Notes under the pieces: generated by a model
Databases searched by the model: none
What the model saw: the letters and a program-made list of their open reading frames with translations, nothing else
Told to the model about the DNA's origin: nothing
Assembly (NCBI RefSeq): GCF_016806835.2
Contig: NZ_CP086111.1
Span: 4,953,471 to 5,017,470, forward strand
Direction of reading: 5' to 3'
DNA from: Skermanella rosea
GTDB taxonomy: Bacteria; Pseudomonadota; Alphaproteobacteria; Azospirillales; Azospirillaceae
DNA length: 64,000 nucleotides
Made by a program: the position numbers and the translations under genes
In this document: positions 24,818 through 34,802 of the stretch, piece after piece
Layout: each line of letters begins with the position of its first letter
Position numbering within the stretch: the stretch's first letter is position 1

Positions 24818-26077
24818 ATGACCGTTTCGCGACCGTCTCCTTTCCGCCGCCCCAACCCGCTTGCCTCGCCCGGTCTAACCGGGCAAGTTCCAGGTCAACG
24901 GGAACGATCGGGGCAGGCGCTCGGCATGGCATCCGGAACGACGGCGACGGGCATCGGCAAGGGATTCGGGCAGCCCGGGGAGGTGCCGGGCTGGGTCAAC
25001 AACGCCCTGCTGCCGGTGCTCAACCTCGTGGCGGCGCTGGTGGTCTCCAGCCTCGTGATCCTGGCGATCGGCGAGAACCCGCTGGCCGCGATGGAAGTGC
25101 TGCTCTACGGCTCCTTCGGCTATCCGGAGGCGATCGGCTTCACGCTGTACTACGCCACCAACTTCATCTTCACCGGGCTGGCGGTGTCGGTTGCCTTCCA
25201 TTGCGGGCTGTTCAACATCGGCGGCGAGGGACAGGCCTATATCGGCGGGCTGGCGATCGGGCTGGTCGGGCTGGCGTTCGGCGGGATGCCGTGGCCGGTG
25301 GTGGCGGCCGTGGCGATCGTGGCGGGTGCCCTCGGCGGTGCCGCCTGGGCCTACATACCGGCCTATCTCCAGGCGAAGCGCGGCAGCCACATCGTCATCA
25401 CGACGATCATGTTCAACTTCATCGCCGCGTCGATCATGACCTACCTGCTGGTGGACGTGCTGATCGCCCCCGGCCAGCAGTCGCCGGAAAGCCGGCAGTT
25501 CGACCAGTCCACCTGGCTGCCCTTCATGCACGAGGCGCTGGGCCGGGTCGGCATCGAGATCCCCAACTCGCCGCTGAACCTGTCCTTCGTCTGGGCGCTG
25601 GCCTGCTGCGCGCTGGTCTGGGTGTTCGTCTGGCACACCCGCTGGGGCTACGAGATCCGCACCGTCGGCCAGAACGAGCGGGCGGCGGTCTATGCCGGCA
25701 TCTCGCCGTCGCGCAACATCATCCTGGCCATGGCGATCTCCGGCGCGCTGGCCGCCTTCGTCGGGCTGAACGAGGTGCTGGGCGTCCATCACCGGCTGAT
25801 CCTGGGCTTCACCGGCGGGGTCGGGTTCGTCGGCATCGCGGTGGCGCTGATGGGGCGCAACCACCCCGTCGGGATTGTGCTGGCGGCGCTGCTGTTCGGC
25901 GCGCTGTACCAGGGCGGGTCGGAACTGGCGTTCGAGTTCCCCACCATCAACCGGGAGATGGTGGTGGTGATCCAGGGGCTGGTGATCCTGTTCGCCGGCG
26001 CACTGGAGAACCTGTTCAAGGCCCGGATCGAGGCGCTGTTCCGGCGCACCGTGCGCCGGCCGGCGGCGGCGGGCTGA
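24818..26077 (+). CDS. nucleoside ABC transporter permease 1
   Basis: A 419-residue membrane protein of the BPD_transp_2 class (NupP/YufP type), with about ten hydrophobic segments. The signature region FHCGLFNIGGEGQAYIGG is typical of nucleoside and sugar importer permeases. The first 36 residues are polar and basic (MTVSRPSPFRRPNPL), and an ATG at 24926 could be the real start; neither has a strong ribosome binding site. The second permease follows 24 bases later. Its binding protein and ATPase are at 5.4-8.0 kb in the same orientation. Confidence 0.92.
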   Translation: MTVSRPSPFRRPNPLASPGLTGQVPGQRERSGQALGMASGTTATGIGKGFGQPGEVPGWVNNALLPVLNLVAALVVSSLVILAIGENPLAAMEVLLYGSFGYPEAIGFTLYYATNFIFTGLAVSVAFHCGLFNIGGEGQAYIGGLAIGLVGLAFGGMPWPVVAAVAIVAGALGGAAWAYIPAYLQAKRGSHIVITTIMFNFIAASIMTYLLVDVLIAPGQQSPESRQFDQSTWLPFMHEALGRVGIEIPNSPLNLSFVWALACCALVWVFVWHTRWGYEIRTVGQNERAAVYAGISPSRNIILAMAISGALAAFVGLNEVLGVHHRLILGFTGGVGFVGIAVALMGRNHPVGIVLAALLFGALYQGGSELAFEFPTINREMVVVIQGLVILFAGALENLFKARIEALFRRTVRRPAAAG

Positions 26078-26101
26078 GGCAGAGGGAGGCAAGGCCAAGC
26101 G

Positions 26102-27073
26102 ATGGATTACCTCACCCTCCTCTCGGTCCTGGACGGCACGGTGCGGACCGCGGCGCCGCTGGTGCTGGCCGCCCTGGCGGGGCTGTTCGCCGAACGCTCC
26201 GGCGTGGTCGATATCGGGCTGGAAGGCAAGATGCTGGCCGGGGCCTTCGCGGCCGCCGCCGCAGCCTCCGTCACCGGGAGCCCGTGGCTGGGGCTGCTTG
26301 CCGCGGTCGGCGCCGGCATCCTGCTGTCGATGGTCCACGCCTATGCCACGGTCACCCACCACGGCAACCAGGTGGTCAGCGGCATGGCGATCAATATCCT
26401 GGTCGCCGGGCTGACCCCCACCCTCGCCTTCGCCTGGTTCCAGCAGGGCGGCCAGACGCCGATCCTCCAGTCGGGGGAACGGTTCGAGTCCATCGCCCTG
26501 CCTCTGGCCGACACGCTGGGCGGCGCCGTCCCGGTGCTGGGTCCCCTCTACCGCGAGGTGATCAGCGGGCATAACATCCTGGTCTATGCGGCGGCGCTGG
26601 CGGTGCCGGCCGCGGCCTGGGTGGTCTACCGCTCCCGCTTCGGCTTGCGCTTGAGGGCGGTCGGCGAGAATCCCAGCGCGGTGGACACCGCCGGGATCTC
26701 GGTGGCCGGGCTCCGCTACCAGGCGCTGGTGATCTGCGGCGCGCTGACCGGGGCGGCGGGCGCCTATCTCTCGACCGCGCAGGGGGCGGGGTTCGTGCGC
26801 GACATGACCGCGGGGATGGGCTATCTGGCGCTGGCGGCGCTGATCTTCGGCAAGTGGCGTCCGGCGCCGACGCTGTTCGCCTGCCTGCTGTTCGCGCTGG
26901 CCGACGCGGTGCAGATCCGGCTCCAGGGCGTCGCCATCCCTGGAATCGGGATCATCCCGGTACAGTTCATCCAGATGCTGCCCTATGTGCTGACCGTGCT
27001 GCTGCTGGCGGGATTCGTCGGCAAGGCGGTGGCGCCGAAGGCCAGCGGCATACCCTATGTGAAGGAACGATGA
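26102..27073 (+). CDS. nucleoside ABC transporter permease 2
   Basis: A 323-residue partner permease with about nine membrane segments. The N-terminal ERSGVVDIGLEGKMLAGAF is the family's conserved loop region, and YRSRFGLRLRAVGENPSAVDTAGI is the cytoplasmic coupling segment that contacts the ATPase. The ATG at 26102 follows AGAGGGAGG closely. Its stop overlaps the start of cdd by four bases, tying uptake to catabolism. Confidence 0.93.
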   Translation: MDYLTLLSVLDGTVRTAAPLVLAALAGLFAERSGVVDIGLEGKMLAGAFAAAAAASVTGSPWLGLLAAVGAGILLSMVHAYATVTHHGNQVVSGMAINILVAGLTPTLAFAWFQQGGQTPILQSGERFESIALPLADTLGGAVPVLGPLYREVISGHNILVYAAALAVPAAAWVVYRSRFGLRLRAVGENPSAVDTAGISVAGLRYQALVICGALTGAAGAYLSTAQGAGFVRDMTAGMGYLALAALIFGKWRPAPTLFACLLFALADAVQIRLQGVAIPGIGIIPVQFIQMLPYVLTVLLLAGFVGKAVAPKASGIPYVKER

Positions 27074-27480
27074 GCAGTCTCGACACCATGATCCCGCTGG
27101 CGCGCGAGGCGATGCGGCGGGCCTATGCGCCCTATTCCAAGTTCCCGGTCGGCGCCTGCCTGCGCACCGGCGGCGGCCGGTTCTACGCCGCCGCCAACGT
27201 GGAGAACGCCGCCTATCCCCAGGGCCAGTGCGCCGAGGCCAGCGCCATCGGCATGATGGTCGCGGGCGGCGACCGGCGGATCGTCGAGGTCGTGGTGATG
27301 GGCGGCACGCCCGGCGACGGCATGCTCTGCACCCCCTGCGGCGGCTGCCGGCAGCGGCTGCGGGAATTCTGCGCGCCGGACGTGCAGATCCATGTCTGCG
27401 GGCCGGAAGGGCTGCGCCGGACGGTGACGCTGGAGGAACTGCTGCCGCTGTCCTTCGGCCCCGAGAACCTGAGCTTCTGA
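27070..27480 (+). CDS. cdd: cytidine deaminase
   Basis: A 136-residue homotetrameric-type enzyme converting cytidine and deoxycytidine to uridine and deoxyuridine. Zinc site motifs are NVENAAYPQGQCAEASA (C-A-E: zinc Cys and proton-shuttling Glu) and PCGGCRQ (two further Cys). The N-terminal AYAPYSKFPVGACL is diagnostic. The ATG overlaps the permease stop (ATGA). Its own stop shares a base with a possible start of the phosphorylase gene. Confidence 0.96.
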   Translation: MSSLDTMIPLAREAMRRAYAPYSKFPVGACLRTGGGRFYAAANVENAAYPQGQCAEASAIGMMVAGGDRRIVEVVVMGGTPGDGMLCTPCGGCRQRLREFCAPDVQIHVCGPEGLRRTVTLEELLPLSFGPENLSF

Positions 27481-27497
27481 TGGATAGGGAGAGAGAC

Positions 27498-28325
27498 ATG
27501 GACGGGTCGGCCACTCCCCACGATGCCGCTGCCGTCATCGCGGAGCGGGCGCCGGGGTTCACGCCCCGGGTCGGCATCGTGCTCGGCTCCGGCCTGGGCG
27601 GGCTGGCGGACCGGATCGGGGACGCCGTCGCGATCTCCTACGCCGACCTGCCCGGCTTCCCGCGTCCCGGCGTCCACGGCCATGCCGGGCGGCTGGTGCT
27701 GGGCACCCTGGGCGGGCAGAAGGTGGCCTGCATGCAGGGGCGGGTCCACCTGTACGAGGGCGCGGGTCCTGCGGCGATCCGGCTGCCGATCCGGGCGCTG
27801 AAGCTGGCCGGCTGCGAGACGCTGTTCCTGACCTGCGCCGCCGGGTCGCTCCGGACGGAGGTCGGCCCCGGCCGGTTGATGGCGATCACCGACCATATCA
27901 ACATGCAGGGCACCAACCCGCTGGTCGGCCCCAACGACGACGCCTTCGGCCCCCGGTTCCCCGGGCTGAAGGACGCCTGGGACCCCGATCTGACCGGGCA
28001 CCTGGCCGCGACGGCGGAGGGGCTGGGGATCGACCTTGCCCAAGGGGTCTACGCCGCTTGGCTCGGCCCCTGCTTCGAGACTCCGGCGGAGGTCCGGATG
28101 CTGAAGGCACTGGGCGCCGACGCGGTCGGCATGTCCACCGTGCCGGAATGCATCGTCGCCCGCCACTGCGGGTTGACGGTCGTGGGCTGCGCGGTCATCA
28201 CCAACCTGGGCGTGGGCCTGGGCGACGGCGAGGTCAGCCACGACCAGACCCTGCGCTCGGCGGCGTCGGCGGCGGCGGACCTGGAGCGGCTGGTGGTTGG
28301 ATTCCTGGAAGGATTGGACCGGTGA
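27498..28325 (+). CDS. punA: purine nucleoside phosphorylase
   Basis: A 275-residue trimeric-type PNP that splits purine nucleosides into base and ribose-1-phosphate. Visible motifs are GIVLGSGLGGLAD (phosphate loop), PGVHGHAG (active-site His), GRVHLYEG, CAAGSL, and GPCFETPAEVRMLKALGADAVGMSTVPE (purine-binding Glu and Met). I choose the ATG at 27498 with GGGAGAGAG before it; an ATG at 27480 overlapping the cdd stop adds six residues. The stop overlaps the deoC GTG start. Confidence 0.94.
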   Translation: MDGSATPHDAAAVIAERAPGFTPRVGIVLGSGLGGLADRIGDAVAISYADLPGFPRPGVHGHAGRLVLGTLGGQKVACMQGRVHLYEGAGPAAIRLPIRALKLAGCETLFLTCAAGSLRTEVGPGRLMAITDHINMQGTNPLVGPNDDAFGPRFPGLKDAWDPDLTGHLAATAEGLGIDLAQGVYAAWLGPCFETPAEVRMLKALGADAVGMSTVPECIVARHCGLTVVGCAVITNLGVGLGDGEVSHDQTLRSAASAAADLERLVVGFLEGLDR

Positions 28326-29086
28326 CGACATTGGATGCGGCGGCACGGGCACTGCCCCTGCTGGACCTGACCAGCCTGAACGACGACGACACCGACGAGC
28401 GGATCGCGGCACTGTGCGGTCGGGCGGTGACCCCGGCGGGCAGCGTCGCCGCCGTCTGCATCTATCCGCGGTTCATTCCGGTCGCGAAACGGCTTCTGGA
28501 GAACAAGGGCGTCGCTATCGCCACCGTGGCCAATTTCCCCGGCGGCGGCGCCCCCGCCGCCGAGGTCGCCGCGGATACCCGCGCCGCGATCGCGGCCGGG
28601 GCGGACGAGATCGACGTGGTGCTGCCCTGGCGCGCCTTCATGGCGGGGGAGCGGACGGTTCCCCATGACGTGCTGCGCGCCTGCCGGGACGCCTGCGGCG
28701 ACGGGATCCTCATGAAGGTGATCCTGGAGACCGGCGGCCTGGCTGACGCCGGCCTGATCGAGCAGGCCGGGCGCGACGCGGTGGCGGCCGGGGCCGATTT
28801 CCTGAAGACCTCCACCGGCAAGCTCCAGCCGGCGGCGACCCTGGAGGCGGCGGCGATCCTGCTGGATGTTATCCGCGACTGCGGGCGCCCGGTAGGCTTC
28901 AAGGCGGCGGGCGGCATCCGGGACACGGCCGGGGCCGCCGCATACCTGCATCTGGCGGATACCGTCATGGGGCCGGGCTGGGCCACGCCGGCCACTTTCC
29001 GCTTCGGCGCCAGCGGGCTGCTGGACGCGCTGCTGGCCGACCTGGGCCATGGCAGGACCGGGCAGAAGCCTTCCAGCGGTTATTAG
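28322..29086 (+). CDS. deoC: deoxyribose-phosphate aldolase
   Basis: A 254-residue class I aldolase that cleaves deoxyribose-5-phosphate into acetaldehyde and glyceraldehyde-3-phosphate. The Schiff-base Lys is in FLKTSTG, the second catalytic Lys in GFKAAGGIR, and the proton-relay Asp in DEIDVVL. The start is GTG at 28322, inside the stop of the phosphorylase gene (GTGA). The open frame extends upstream to 28058 but that part is phosphorylase in another frame. It links deoxynucleoside breakdown to glycolysis. Confidence 0.95.
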   Translation: MTTLDAAARALPLLDLTSLNDDDTDERIAALCGRAVTPAGSVAAVCIYPRFIPVAKRLLENKGVAIATVANFPGGGAPAAEVAADTRAAIAAGADEIDVVLPWRAFMAGERTVPHDVLRACRDACGDGILMKVILETGGLADAGLIEQAGRDAVAAGADFLKTSTGKLQPAATLEAAAILLDVIRDCGRPVGFKAAGGIRDTAGAAAYLHLADTVMGPGWATPATFRFGASGLLDALLADLGHGRTGQKPSSGY

Positions 29087-29102
29087 GGATACGGAACGAT
29101 CC

Positions 29103-30437
29103 ATGCTTCCCCCCATCCTTCCACAAGAAATCATCCGCAAGAAGCGGGACGGCGGCACCCTTTCCGATGCCGAGATCAAGGGCTTCATCGAGGGCGTCAC
29201 CGCCGGGTCGGTGACCGAGGGGCAGATCGCGGCCTTCTGCATGGCCGTATTCTTCCGCAAGATGGGCCTGGAGGAGCGGGTTGCCCTGACCCGCGCCATG
29301 ACCCGTTCCGGCACCGTACTGGACTGGAAGCCGCTGGGCCTGCCCGGCCCGGTCCTGGACAAGCACTCGACCGGCGGGGTCGGCGACAAGGTCAGCCTGA
29401 TCCTGGCCCCCGTGGTCGCCGCCTGCGGCGGGTTCGTGCCGATGATCTCGGGCCGCGGGCTCGGCCATACCGGGGGCACGCTGGACAAGCTGGACAGCAT
29501 CCCCGGCTACGTCTCCCTGCCCGACCGGCCGACGCTGGAGCGGGTGGTCCGCGACGTGGGCTGCGCCATCATCGGGGCGACCGACGCCTTCGCCCCGGCG
29601 GACAAGCGCGTCTATGCCGTCCGCGACATCACCGCGACGGTCGAGTCGCTGGACCTGATCACCGCCTCGATCCTGTCGAAGAAGCTGGCGGCGGGGCTGG
29701 ACGCGCTGGTGATGGACGTGAAGTTCGGCTCCGGCGCCTTCATGAGGGAATTCGACGACGCGCTGGCCCTGGCCGACAGCATCGCCACGGTCGCCACCGG
29801 CGCCGGCATGCCGACGGTGGCGCTGCTGACCGACATGAACCAGGTGCTGGGCCGCACCGCCGGCAACGCGCTGGAAGTTCGGGAGTCGATCGACCTGCTG
29901 ACGGGGGCCGGCCATGACGGGCGCCTGTACGAGGTGACCGCCGGCCTCTCCGCCGAGCTGCTGGTGCTGGGCGGCCTGGCGCGCGACGCGGACGCCGCCC
30001 GCGTGATGGTGGACGAGGCGATCTCCACCGGCAGGGCGGCGGAGCGGTTCGCCGCCATGGTGGCGGCCCTGGGCGGCCCGGCCGATTTGCTGGAGAACCC
30101 CGACACCCATCTGGCGGAAGCGCCGTTCCTGCGGGAGGTTCGCATCCGCGACGAAGGTTTCGTCACCGCCGTGGACACGCGCGCGCTGGGCGTCGCGGTG
30201 GTGGCGCTGGGCGGCGGCCGGACCCGCGTCCAGGACCCGATCGACCCGGCTGTGGGGCTGTCCGACGTCGCGGGCCTGGGCACGCCGACCGGCCCGCACG
30301 CCGCGCCGCTGGCGATCGTCCACGCCCGGACCGAGGAAGCCGCCGAAGCCGCGGCCGAGGCGGTCCGCGCCGCCTTCACCGTGGGACGCTCCGCCCCGGC
30401 GCCGGTGCCGCCGATCGCCCGACGGCTGGCGCGATAG
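29103..30437 (+). CDS. deoA: thymidine phosphorylase
   Basis: A 444-residue pyrimidine-nucleoside phosphorylase that converts thymidine and deoxyuridine to base and deoxyribose-1-phosphate. The N-terminal helical domain begins [18 protein letters not shown]. The family signature is [18 protein letters not shown], with phosphate-binding KHSTGG, and [19 protein letters not shown] follows. The start at 29103 is 16 bases past deoC. It completes the deoxynucleoside branch of the operon. Confidence 0.96.
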   Translation: MLPPILPQEIIRKKRDGGTLSDAEIKGFIEGVTAGSVTEGQIAAFCMAVFFRKMGLEERVALTRAMTRSGTVLDWKPLGLPGPVLDKHSTGGVGDKVSLILAPVVAACGGFVPMISGRGLGHTGGTLDKLDSIPGYVSLPDRPTLERVVRDVGCAIIGATDAFAPADKRVYAVRDITATVESLDLITASILSKKLAAGLDALVMDVKFGSGAFMREFDDALALADSIATVATGAGMPTVALLTDMNQVLGRTAGNALEVRESIDLLTGAGHDGRLYEVTAGLSAELLVLGGLARDADAARVMVDEAISTGRAAERFAAMVAALGGPADLLENPDTHLAEAPFLREVRIRDEGFVTAVDTRALGVAVVALGGGRTRVQDPIDPAVGLSDVAGLGTPTGPHAAPLAIVHARTEEAAEAAAEAVRAAFTVGRSAPAPVPPIARRLAR

Positions 30438-30440
30438 CAA

Positions 30441-31361
30441 GTGCGACAGGAAACCGGAAGTTCCCGGGCCGAGACCCTCCGCGGCATCGGCCTGCTGACC
30501 CTGGCCCTGGTGGCCTTCGCCGTGATGGACGTGCTGATCAAGTGGCTGTCGGCCAGCTACGGCACGTTCCAGATCGTGTTCTTCCGCTCGGTGTTCGGCC
30601 TGCTGCCGCTCTGCGTGCTGGTGGCGACCTCGGGCGGCATCCGGCTGCTGCGGACGTCCCGGCCGGGCGGGCACGTGCTGCGGTCGCTGGTCGGCGCCAG
30701 CGCGCTGGTCTGCTTCTTCTACGCCTTCAAGCACATGCCGCTGGCCGACGTCTACGCGATCCATTTCGCGGGACCGCTGTTCCTGACGGCGCTGTCCGGC
30801 CCGATGCTGGGCGAACATGTCGGCTGGCGCCGCTGGAGCGCCGTCGGGGTCGGCTTCCTCGGCGTCGTCGTGATGCTCCAGCCCGGCAGCGGCATGTTCA
30901 CCCCGGTGGCGCTGGTGCCGCTGCTGGGGGCCGTGTTCTACGCCTTCGCCATGATCTTCGTGCGGAAGCTGAGCCGGACCGAGACCAACGCGGCGATCGT
31001 CTGCTACTTCACGCTGACCGGCGTCGCGGTCGGCGCGATCGGCATGGCCGCGGACTGGCGGACGCCCGACCTGCCCGGGTTCGGCCTGCTGGCGGCCGTC
31101 GGCATCCTGGGCGGCGTCGCGCAGATCATGATGACCCAGGCCTTCCGCTCGGCCCCCGCCGCCGTGCTGGCGCCGTTCGAGTATACGGCGATGATCTGGG
31201 CGGTCCTGTTCGGCTACCTGGTGTTCGCCGACGTGCCGACCTCGGCGGTGATCACCGGCGCCCTGATCGTCTCGGCCAGCGGGCTCTATATCCTTCACCG
31301 GGAGACCCGCCGGCAGCCCCGGCCGGTCATCGAAACCACCGAGAAAGCCGTGGTGCCATGA
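30441..31361 (+). CDS. DMT superfamily transporter (EamA)
   Basis: A 306-residue protein with ten hydrophobic segments and two EamA repeats: the first begins near residue 15 (LALVAFAVMDVLIKWLS), the second near 155 (VPLLGAVFYAFAMIFVRKLS). EamA proteins usually export metabolites or drugs. The GTG start at 30441 is three bases after deoA, and the stop overlaps add, so it is co-transcribed. It could export purine bases or another salvage product; that is inference from position. Confidence 0.9.
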   Translation: MRQETGSSRAETLRGIGLLTLALVAFAVMDVLIKWLSASYGTFQIVFFRSVFGLLPLCVLVATSGGIRLLRTSRPGGHVLRSLVGASALVCFFYAFKHMPLADVYAIHFAGPLFLTALSGPMLGEHVGWRRWSAVGVGFLGVVVMLQPGSGMFTPVALVPLLGAVFYAFAMIFVRKLSRTETNAAIVCYFTLTGVAVGAIGMAADWRTPDLPGFGLLAAVGILGGVAQIMMTQAFRSAPAAVLAPFEYTAMIWAVLFGYLVFADVPTSAVITGALIVSASGLYILHRETRRQPRPVIETTEKAVVP

Positions 31362-32374
31362 CCATGCCGGGTATTCCGAAGGCCGAGCTTCACGTCCACC
31401 TGGAAGGGACCGCCACGCCCGACCTGGTCCGGGCGCTGGCGGAGCGCAACGGCATGGCCCTGCCCCCCGGCCTCTTCACGGAGGCGGGCCACTTCGCCTG
31501 GACCGACTTCCTGCATTTCCTGAAGGTCTACGACGACGCCGCGTCCGCGATCCGCACCGCGCGGGACTACCGCGACGTCACATACGACTACCTGCGCCGC
31601 TGCGCCGCCGAGGGCGCCGTCTATGTGGAGGTGATGTCGTCGCCCGACCACGCGAGGATGGCCGGCCTGTCGTTCCAGGACCACCTGGACGGCATCGTCC
31701 AGGGGTTCGAGGACGCCCGCGCCGAGTTCGGCATCGAGGCCCGGCTGATCGTCACCTGCGTCCGCCATTTCGGCGTCGAGCGGGGCCTGGAGGTCGCCAG
31801 GGCCTGCGTCCGGCACCGGCACCGGCTGCTGACCGGGTTCGGAATGGGCGGCGACGAGAACCACCTGTCCGCGGCCGACTTCGCCCCGGTCTTCGCCATC
31901 GCCCGGAACGACGCCGGCCTGGGCTGCACCGTCCATGCCGGCGAGTCCGCCGGGCCGGAGAGCGTGCGCGACGCCCTGGACCACCTGCCGGTCAGCCGGA
32001 TCGGCCACGGTGTCCGCGCGATCGAGGACGCCGACCTGATCCGCCGGATCACCGGCGAGGGCATCGTGCTGGAGGTCTGCCCGACCAGCAACATCCGCAC
32101 CGCGGTATACGGCTCCTACGCCGACCACCCGCTGGACCGCCTGCGCGCGGCCGGCTGCGCCGTCACGCTGAACAGCGACGACCCGCCCTATTTCGCGACC
32201 ACCCTGGGCCGGGAATACGAGGTCGCGGCGGAGGCGTTCGGCTGGGGTGAGGAGTACCTGCGCAATGCGACGGTGACGGCGCTGGAAGCGGCCTTCCTGG
32301 ACGACGAAACGCGCGGCCGGCTGCTCGAGACCGGCCTGCGCCGGGAAACCGGGGTCAGACCACCATTTCCCTGA
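31358..32374 (+). CDS. add: adenosine deaminase
   Basis: A 338-residue zinc enzyme converting adenosine to inosine, which the upstream phosphorylase can split. Zinc and active-site motifs are AELHVHLEGT (two zinc His), TVHAGES (zinc His region with catalytic Glu), GHGVRA and TLNSDDPP (zinc Asp). The start at 31358 overlaps the EamA stop; an ATG at 31364 is possible. The last ten codons lie inside the left arm of an inverted repeat (32343-32371), so the C-terminal residues are encoded by the repeat. Confidence 0.95.
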   Translation: MTMPGIPKAELHVHLEGTATPDLVRALAERNGMALPPGLFTEAGHFAWTDFLHFLKVYDDAASAIRTARDYRDVTYDYLRRCAAEGAVYVEVMSSPDHARMAGLSFQDHLDGIVQGFEDARAEFGIEARLIVTCVRHFGVERGLEVARACVRHRHRLLTGFGMGGDENHLSAADFAPVFAIARNDAGLGCTVHAGESAGPESVRDALDHLPVSRIGHGVRAIEDADLIRRITGEGIVLEVCPTSNIRTAVYGSYADHPLDRLRAAGCAVTLNSDDPPYFATTLGREYEVAAEAFGWGEEYLRNATVTALEAAFLDDETRGRLLETGLRRETGVRPPFP

Positions 32375-32428
32375 ATGGTCGTTGTTAACCTACGCCGTTG
32401 GGAAATGATGGTCTGACCCCGGTTTCCC
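32343..32428. repeat. 29-base inverted repeat at the end of add
   Basis: Left arm 32343-32371 and right arm 32400-32428 are complementary at 28 of 29 positions, with a 28-base spacer. The arm contains GGGGTCAGACC. The element covers the add stop codon and lies between add and the convergent chemoreceptor gene. It can act as a bidirectional terminator, or be a small palindromic element that inserted into the end of add. No copy was noticed elsewhere in the window. Confidence 0.8.
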
Positions 32429-32456
32429 TCGTCGGCATCAACCCCGCTGTGCGGTG

Positions 32457-34640
32457 TCACGTCGGCCGGCAACCCAGGCGGAGGGCGCCCCAATGGCGGC
32501 CGTGGACCAGGATCGGGGCGCTGACGTCCTTCAGAAGCAGGAACCTGCCGCCGCCCATGTCGCGGCGATAGGTCTGGACCAGGGCTGGCGCCCGGCTGCG
32601 CGCGGCGGCGATGCCGGTGAAATCGTCGAACAGGCGCCGGTTGCGGCAGTTGGCGGTGTTCCAGGCCGGCTCGCCCGGCCGCTGGGGCTGCGAATATTTC
32701 AGGTTGTGGGTCGGCAGATAGCCGTTGCGGTCCACCACGACGCAGAAATCGATCCGGGTCTCCTTCTGGAGCACCGATTCCTGGATCGGCGGCAGCAGGC
32801 GGTCGCACAGCTCCGTGTAGGCGGTCAGGTACTGCTGGGGATCGGTCCCGGGGATCGGCTGGTAGGCGGTGGAGAACATCGCCGCGGCACTGATGCCGCC
32901 CTCGTCGATGGTGTCGTCGAACAGGCCGGAGATCTGGCGCGCCGCCGCCTGCACGGTCTCGATCAGCGCCTCGTCGCCCCGGTGCCAGCGGTCCAGCGCC
33001 TCGGTCAGCGCGGCCTGGACGGCAGGGCCGAGGTCCTCGAAATGGACATGGAGCACTTCCCCTTCCACGGTGGAGACCCGGGCCGTGACCTCGCCGATGC
33101 CCGGCAGGTCGAAGGAAACGGGGGCGTTCTGCCCGGCGGTCCCGGCGGCCAGACGGACCTGGGCGCCGCCGCTGGAGATGTTCTCGACGCAGGCCGGCAC
33201 CGCGCGCCCGTCCACCCTGCATTCGGTCTTGATGTCCACGGTGACGCGCATCGCCCGCCGGCGCTCGGCGAAGCGGGAGTTGCGCAGGCTGGAGATCACC
33301 CGCTTCTCGATGTTGACGACCTGCTCGACCAGTTCAGTCGTGTTGTTGCGCAGCTGGGTCGATACCGTGGTGGTCAGTCCCGCCTGGGTGGCGACGCTGC
33401 CGATCCGCTCGTGCACCCGGCGCACGCTGTCGGCCGTCTGGGTCACGGTCTGGGCGATGTCCTGGGTGACAGCGTCCTGCTCGACCACGGCGGAGGCGAT
33501 CGCGGTGATGGTGTCGTTGACCAGCTCGACCCGGCCGGCCACGTCGGCGATCGCGCTGACCGTGTCGCCGATCGCCTTCTGCATCGACTGGATCTCGGAC
33601 CGGATATTGCCCGTGGCGTCATTGGTCTGGTCGGCCAGCAGCTTGACCTCGTTCGCGACGACCGAGAAGCCGCGCCCGGCCTCGCCGGCGCGCGCCGCCT
33701 CAATGCTGGCGTTCAGCGCGAGCAGGCGCGTCTCCTTGGCGATCTTCTCGATCAGCGAGGCGATCGAGCCGATCCTGTCGGACACGTCGGTCAGGTTGTT
33801 GGCGATGTCGCGGGCCGCCTGGGACCGGACGGTGGCGTCCTGGGCGGCCCCGGTCGAGCGGTCCACCTGCCGCGAGATCTCGGCGATGGAGGCCGAAAGC
33901 TCCTGGGTGGCGGCGGCGATGGTCTGGGCGTTGACGTCGGCCTCGTGGGACGCCTCGGCGACGTGGCCGCCGTCCTCGCTGACCATGCGGGCGGCGCCCA
34001 ACACCTCGGTCGAGGCCCTTTCCATCGCCTCGGCCTTGCGGCGGACCAGCTGGACCGCGTCGTCCAGCTCCTGCTCGAAGGTGTCGGCGAGGTCGAGCAG
34101 CTCGTCCGTCACGTGCTGCTCGGTCGTCGTGTGGGTATAGACGGAAAGCGCCAGCTCCGCCTCCATCAGGAGGGTGCGGATCAGCGTCGCCGCCTGGTCG
34201 GCCGCGGCGTGCCGGCTCCAGCGGTTGCGCTCGATCACCGAGCGGACCAGCCGCTCCAGGATGAAGGAATAGGCCGACAGATAGAAACGCGGCTTCAGCC
34301 CGACCCGGTGGTGGGCCGACCCGATCCGCTGCACCCGCTCCACGTACCCGGCGTCGATGCCGTCGACGAACAGCTTGTGCCAATGGTCCTGCTGAGCGCA
34401 GATCAGGCGGGTGACCATGCCCTCCGCCGCGATCAGCTCCGCCGTCTCGGGAAAGCGCTTCAGGAAGCCGTAGAAATCGGTGAGGATGCCGTCCAGGTCG
34501 GCGTTGACATGGGGGCCGAGCTGCCGGAGCGAGCGCTGCGTGGCACCGTCGATCCGCCAGAGCGCCAGCTCGACCGACGTGCCATGGGACGGGGCCGCGT
34601 CGGGCTGAGCCCGCGCGTCGGACAGCTCGCGAGTGTTCAT
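32457..34640 (-). CDS. globin-coupled methyl-accepting chemotaxis protein with PilZ and C-terminal sensory domain
   Basis: A 727-residue soluble receptor. Residues about 25-180 form a protoglobin (globin-coupled sensor, HemAT-like) with the probable proximal His in [14 protein letters not shown] chemoreceptor signalling domain follows (about 200-470; tip [31 protein letters not shown]). A PilZ domain begins at [11 protein letters not shown], with [10 protein letters not shown], which is the c-di-GMP-binding layout (RxxxR and D/NxSxxG). The last 170 residues form a PAS/Cache-like module ([16 protein letters not shown] to WGALRLG). No membrane segment is seen. It should sense oxygen and perhaps c-di-GMP and signal to CheA. 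It stands alone. Confidence 0.9.
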   Translation of the reverse strand: MNTRELSDARAQPDAAPSHGTSVELALWRIDGATQRSLRQLGPHVNADLDGILTDFYGFLKRFPETAELIAAEGMVTRLICAQQDHWHKLFVDGIDAGYVERVQRIGSAHHRVGLKPRFYLSAYSFILERLVRSVIERNRWSRHAAADQAATLIRTLLMEAELALSVYTHTTTEQHVTDELLDLADTFEQELDDAVQLVRRKAEAMERASTEVLGAARMVSEDGGHVAEASHEADVNAQTIAAATQELSASIAEISRQVDRSTGAAQDATVRSQAARDIANNLTDVSDRIGSIASLIEKIAKETRLLALNASIEAARAGEAGRGFSVVANEVKLLADQTNDATGNIRSEIQSMQKAIGDTVSAIADVAGRVELVNDTITAIASAVVEQDAVTQDIAQTVTQTADSVRRVHERIGSVATQAGLTTTVSTQLRNNTTELVEQVVNIEKRVISSLRNSRFAERRRAMRVTVDIKTECRVDGRAVPACVENISSGGAQVRLAAGTAGQNAPVSFDLPGIGEVTARVSTVEGEVLHVHFEDLGPAVQAALTEALDRWHRGDEALIETVQAAARQISGLFDDTIDEGGISAAAMFSTAYQPIPGTDPQQYLTAYTELCDRLLPPIQESVLQKETRIDFCVVVDRNGYLPTHNLKYSQPQRPGEPAWNTANCRNRRLFDDFTGIAAARSRAPALVQTYRRDMGGGRFLLLKDVSAPILVHGRHWGALRLGCRPT

Positions 34641-34802
34641 TGGTCATCCCCCCAGTTGCAATCGCGGACAATCGGGCGCCAGGGTTGCAGCGGCAATGAT
34701 CTACGTCAAAAGTATTAGATTAAACGGCCGGGCGCTCTCCTTCGGATAGGGCTGGCCGAGCCTTGACGGGGCCAAGCCGGACTGTCACTGTCGCGTCACG
34801 AA

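Noticed and set aside
24875-27577. 900-codon minus-strand open frame opposite the permease genes
   Set aside because: It is the antisense of the two nucleoside permeases and cdd in high-GC DNA, rich in Arg, Gly, His and Gln, with no family motifs.
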